A stretch of 64,000 nt of DNA from Alkalihalobacillus sp. CinArs1 (GTDB lineage: Bacteria > Bacillota > Bacilli > Bacillales > Guptibacillaceae): assembly GCF_947387515.1 (NCBI RefSeq), contig NZ_CANDOB010000001.1:1364001-1428000 (forward strand). The letters are read 5' to 3'. This document shows, in pieces, positions 61,416 to 64,000 of the stretch (positions are counted from its first letter, which is position 1; every line of letters starts with the position of its first letter). The position numbers were made by a program, and so were the translations under genes. The notes below the pieces were generated by a model. That model was not told where the DNA came from. It saw only the letters and a program-made list of their open reading frames with translations, and made no database searches.

Positions 61416-63038
61416 TTAGTTAATCGATTCGAGCAGAGATTCAACGTTGCTGTTAACTGCTCCTTCACCGCCTAGAATAGTAAAGTGCCTGATGCCTAGT
61501 TCACTAGCTGCTGCTGAAATGGAATCATCTACACTCGTCGGTAGTGCGAGTAAGAATGTGCTGTCCGTTTTCGCAGCGAGGACAGAGCCTGTTAGAGCGT
61601 CTGCAAAGTCTGCTCCTGTCGCAATAAACGCTTTGTCAGCAGGGTTGAGCATCGTCGCGATCTTTGCAGAAGTAGCGTAGCGGTTTTCTCCACCGTAGCG
61701 ATCTGCTCCAGGAAGGTGTGCCAAAACGCTATCAGAAATAACGCCAATCCCTCCTACTGCAATGGATGATTCAAATTCATCTAGCGCTTTTTTCGTTGCA
61801 TCTGGTAATGTGTCTTTCATTGTTAAAAGGATTGGATAGCCGTTCTCTGCCGCATAAGATGCGATGGAAAGCGCGTCTGGGAAATTCATTCCGTTCGCTA
61901 CGACGGCTTTCGCTGGATCACCGTCGAGAACAGCTGCGATGTTTGTAGCCGTTTCAAAACGATCAGAACCACCGATGCGGTCGACATCGAGACCTAATCC
62001 TTTGAGCTCATTATAGACATATGTTGAGACAGCACCTGTTCCTCCAAGGACATATGCCTTCTTCGCATTTAATCTAGCAATCTCATCTTTTACCGTTTGA
62101 GGTAGCGTTTTACCAGTTAACAAGATCGGTGCATCCATCTTAAATGCAAGTGGAGCTCCAGCGAGCGCATCCGGGAAGTCGTCTCCCCTTGCGATGATGA
62201 CGGTCTCAGCAGACTCCCACCCTTGTTCAGAAATGGAAACAGCCGTTTCATATCGGTCTTTGCCAGAGATTCGATCGACTTTCACTGGTACGACTACCTT
62301 AATATGCTTCCAAAACTCTTCCGCTATCACTTCATATCCTGCTTGACCAGGGTGAACATTTTGAGGGTTCGGTAAATATTTCGTATAGTTCGCTGCAATG
62401 ACATCATACGTAGGAACAAATCCACTGCCTGATTTTAAAGCAATGGCTTCAATCATTTGATTTAAAGAAGTCATCAGTTGAGTGAACACCGCTTGCTGTT
62501 CAGCTGGATAAGCGTAGAACGGGTTGTAGTAGCCCTGGATGAATACGTTGGCATCAGGGTTTAATGTACGAATGATGCCCATGATTTGAACATAGTTCGT
62601 TTGAACTTTCGTAAATAATGCCTTCACTACCTCTTCATTCTCAAGATCTTCTGGACTGGTTTTTAAAAGGTTAAGAAAATCATTCGCTCCGATCGTGAGC
62701 GTAATGAGGTCAGCACTCGCTACAGCTTGTTGTGCTTCAACGTTCATCGTTAACTGTTCCAGAAGGTCATCAGTCGTAAAACCTGGAACGGCAAATTTCT
62801 TTGTGAAAGATTCTAATCGATCGATATTCTCTAAATCATCTGCTATGTAATCAGCATAGCTATCGCCAAGTGTTCCATCTGACTGAACTCCTGCAGCCAA
62901 TGAGTCCCCAAGGGCAACATATTTCCATTCATCATGAACATTGTTTGACTGGGCAGCATATGCAATGGACGGAGCAAATAACATCAGTACAAGGGACAGG
63001 ATAAACAGTAATCGCGTTTTTCGAACACTTTGCTTCAA
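61416..63038 (-). CDS. SGNH/GDSL hydrolase with three CWB2 repeats
   Basis: A 540-residue secreted hydrolase starting at TTG behind GGAGGGAAACGA. Signal peptide (1-28). The SGNH domain covers about 35-250: block I WKYVALGDSLAAGVQ with Ser, Asn in LTIGANDFLNLL, and His in NVHPGQAGYEVIAEEF; the usual Asp two residues before His is Asn here. Then three CWB2 repeats from VDRISGKDRYETAVSISEQG. It may deacylate or deacetylate a wall or extracellular substrate (inference). Confidence 0.9.
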   Translation of the reverse strand: MKQSVRKTRLLFILSLVLMLFAPSIAYAAQSNNVHDEWKYVALGDSLAAGVQSDGTLGDSYADYIADDLENIDRLESFTKKFAVPGFTTDDLLEQLTMNVEAQQAVASADLITLTIGANDFLNLLKTSPEDLENEEVVKALFTKVQTNYVQIMGIIRTLNPDANVFIQGYYNPFYAYPAEQQAVFTQLMTSLNQMIEAIALKSGSGFVPTYDVIAANYTKYLPNPQNVHPGQAGYEVIAEEFWKHIKVVVPVKVDRISGKDRYETAVSISEQGWESAETVIIARGDDFPDALAGAPLAFKMDAPILLTGKTLPQTVKDEIARLNAKKAYVLGGTGAVSTYVYNELKGLGLDVDRIGGSDRFETATNIAAVLDGDPAKAVVANGMNFPDALSIASYAAENGYPILLTMKDTLPDATKKALDEFESSIAVGGIGVISDSVLAHLPGADRYGGENRYATSAKIATMLNPADKAFIATGADFADALTGSVLAAKTDSTFLLALPTSVDDSISAAASELGIRHFTILGGEGAVNSNVESLLESIN

Positions 63039-63130
63039 TCGTTTCCCTCCTTTGATTGGTGTTCTTTATCGTATGCATTATAAAGAACGTCGTTTATACT
63101 ATTTGCTACCTCATCCAAAAGTCCTGCATG

Positions 63131-63166
63131 AAATAAAAATAAAGGAAGCGCCGCAGCACTCCCTTT
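63131..63166 (-). terminator. terminator of the edge CWB2 gene
   Basis: On the minus strand AAAGGGAGTGC and GCGCTTCCTTT pair (with two G-U pairs) around TGCG, followed by TTTATTTTTATTTC. Confidence 0.75.
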
Positions 63167-63175
63167 AGTATTTCT

Positions 63176-64000
63176 TTATTTTGAAAGCTTATTAAATACG
63201 TCGTCACTTACAGCACCAGTTCCACCAGTTACTGTGAAGTCGTAAGCTTCTAGATCAGCAATTGCTTTTTCAGTCGCTTCAGGAAGCTTGTTCGGTTGTA
63301 CGAGTAGGATCGATGCATTTTGCTTCGCTGCAAGTACAGAGCCTGATAGCGCATCTGCAAAGTCCATGCCAGTTGCTACGAATACGCGAGCTGATGGATT
63401 TAGATCAGTCGCGATCGTTGCAGCTGTGCTGAAACGGTCTTTCCCAGCATAGCGAGTTGCTTTTGGAAGCATCCCTTCTACTTCTTCACTGATCACACCA
63501 GTTCCACCAGCAACGATCGACATATCAACGTTCGTAAGAGCACGCTTCGTTACGTTAGGAAGCTTATCGTCTTCAGAAAGTAAGATCGGATAGCCGTTAC
63601 GAGCCGCGTAAGATGCGATCGAAAGTGCATCTGGGAAGTTCATACCATTCGCTACGATTGCTTGTTCAGGTGAGCCTCCAAGACGTGCAGCGATGTTTGC
63701 AGCCGTATCGAAACGGTCTTTTCCGCTGATTCGCTCAACGTCGATTCCAAGACCTTCAACTTGATATTCTACATATTCACTCACTGCGCCAGTTCCTCCT
63801 AGAATCACAACATCCTTCGCACCAAGACGCTTGATTTCTTCTTTAACCTTTTTATTAAGAGAATCCTTACCAGTAAGCAAGATTGGAGCATCTAGCTCAT
63901 ATGCAAGTGGAGCACCAGCAAGTGCGTCAGGGAATGCATCGCCACGAGCTAGAACGACAGTGTCTGCACTTACCCAGCCAGCTTTAGAAACTTCTATCGC
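63176..64000 (-). CDS. CWB2-repeat protein, 5' part beyond the window (partial)
   Basis: The frame stays open to the last base, so the N-terminus is outside the window. The 274 visible residues hold most of the first CWB2 repeat (TVVLARGDAFPDALAGAPLA) and the complete second and third (VERISGKDRFDTAANIAARL; ATRYAGKDRFSTAATIATDL). The end is VSDDVFNKLSK. The repeats are closest to those of the SGNH-CWB2 protein next to it. The cargo domain, if any, is not visible. Confidence 0.9.
   Translation of the reverse strand, partial: AIEVSKAGWVSADTVVLARGDAFPDALAGAPLAYELDAPILLTGKDSLNKKVKEEIKRLGAKDVVILGGTGAVSEYVEYQVEGLGIDVERISGKDRFDTAANIAARLGGSPEQAIVANGMNFPDALSIASYAARNGYPILLSEDDKLPNVTKRALTNVDMSIVAGGTGVISEEVEGMLPKATRYAGKDRFSTAATIATDLNPSARVFVATGMDFADALSGSVLAAKQNASILLVQPNKLPEATEKAIADLEAYDFTVTGGTGAVSDDVFNKLSK

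Noticed and set aside
63176-63880. Edge CWB2 gene as a complete 234-residue protein
   Set aside because: The same frame continues with CWB2 sequence to base 64000, so the gene is cut by the window and not short.
42354-64000. CRISPR or satellite-type repeat array
   Set aside because: Repetition is at the protein-domain level (CWB2, PPC), with divergent DNA and no regular short repeats and spacers.
1-64000. tRNA, rRNA, prophage or complete transposon
   Set aside because: I looked for cloverleaf-like sequences, integrase or transposase motifs and phage genes and found none I could support by eye.

Overview
The window comes from a low-to-moderate GC, Gram-positive endospore-former type genome. 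It is most likely a Bacillaceae member, possibly a marine or alkaliphilic genus such as Pseudalkalibacillus/Alkalihalobacillus; the genus is inference. Supporting traits are strong GGAGG ribosome binding sites with frequent GTG/TTG starts, a Bacillus megaterium-type gas vesicle cluster, a CpsB/C/D-type capsule control module, LytTR-linked ABC exporters, and a crowd of secreted proteins ending in triple cell-wall-binding repeat 2 (CWB2, PF04122) modules.

Layout. (1) 1-3.9 kb, minus strand: a sugar-type ABC importer (lipoprotein, double ATPase, permease, then the first codons of another gene) behind a near-consensus sigma-A promoter with a palindrome at the start site. (2) 4.5-21.0 kb, minus strand: a complete Wzx/Wzy-type exopolysaccharide locus. 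It has a PHP phosphatase, chain-length protein, tyrosine kinase, PglF-like dehydratase, aminotransferase, priming sugar transferase, three ATP-grasp proteins, two glycosyltransferases, polymerase, flippase and UDP-glucose dehydrogenase, closed by a terminator. A divergent LytR-CpsA-Psr ligase follows at 21.3 kb. (3) 22.2-23.7 kb: two tiny genes and about 0.7 kb of apparently empty DNA. (4) 23.7-29.4 kb, plus strand: an unusual cluster around a 58-residue six-cysteine peptide. Its neighbours are two membrane thioredoxin-like proteins, a MauE-like redox membrane protein, an ABC exporter without a peptidase domain, and a DppB/DppC-like permease pair with no binding protein or ATPase. I regard this as the best candidate for an undescribed system. 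(5) 29.5-32.2 kb: a LytTR regulator fused to a degenerate ABC ATPase, with an ABC-2 exporter.

(6) 32.3-35.3 kb, minus strand: housekeeping and hypothetical genes (MFS transporter, ferritin-like protein, MazG-like and deoxyribosyltransferase-like nucleotide enzymes). (7) 35.35-40.95 kb, plus strand: a gas vesicle operon in the order A-Q-B-R-N-F-G-L-S-K-J-U, without gvpP and gvpT, behind a sigma-B-like promoter. (8) 41.0-42.3 kb: D-serine ammonia-lyase. (9) 42.35-64.0 kb, minus strand: nine CWB2 proteins plus an LTA-synthase-like enzyme and a six-repeat peptidoglycan-binding NlpC/P60 hydrolase. The CWB2 modules carry different cargoes: PPC-like domains, a D-glucuronyl C5-epimerase domain, an M6 metalloprotease with Fn3 repeats, a lytic transglycosylase with an SH3-like domain, and an SGNH hydrolase. 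Most genes have their own terminator.

How the genes may work together (inference): the window is dominated by cell-envelope functions. The EPS locus can make UDP-glucuronate and an amino sugar, and the two extracellular C5-epimerase-type proteins could modify a uronic-acid polymer at the surface. CWB2 modules would hold enzymes on anionic wall polymers. No tRNA, rRNA, CRISPR array, intact insertion sequence or prophage was seen.
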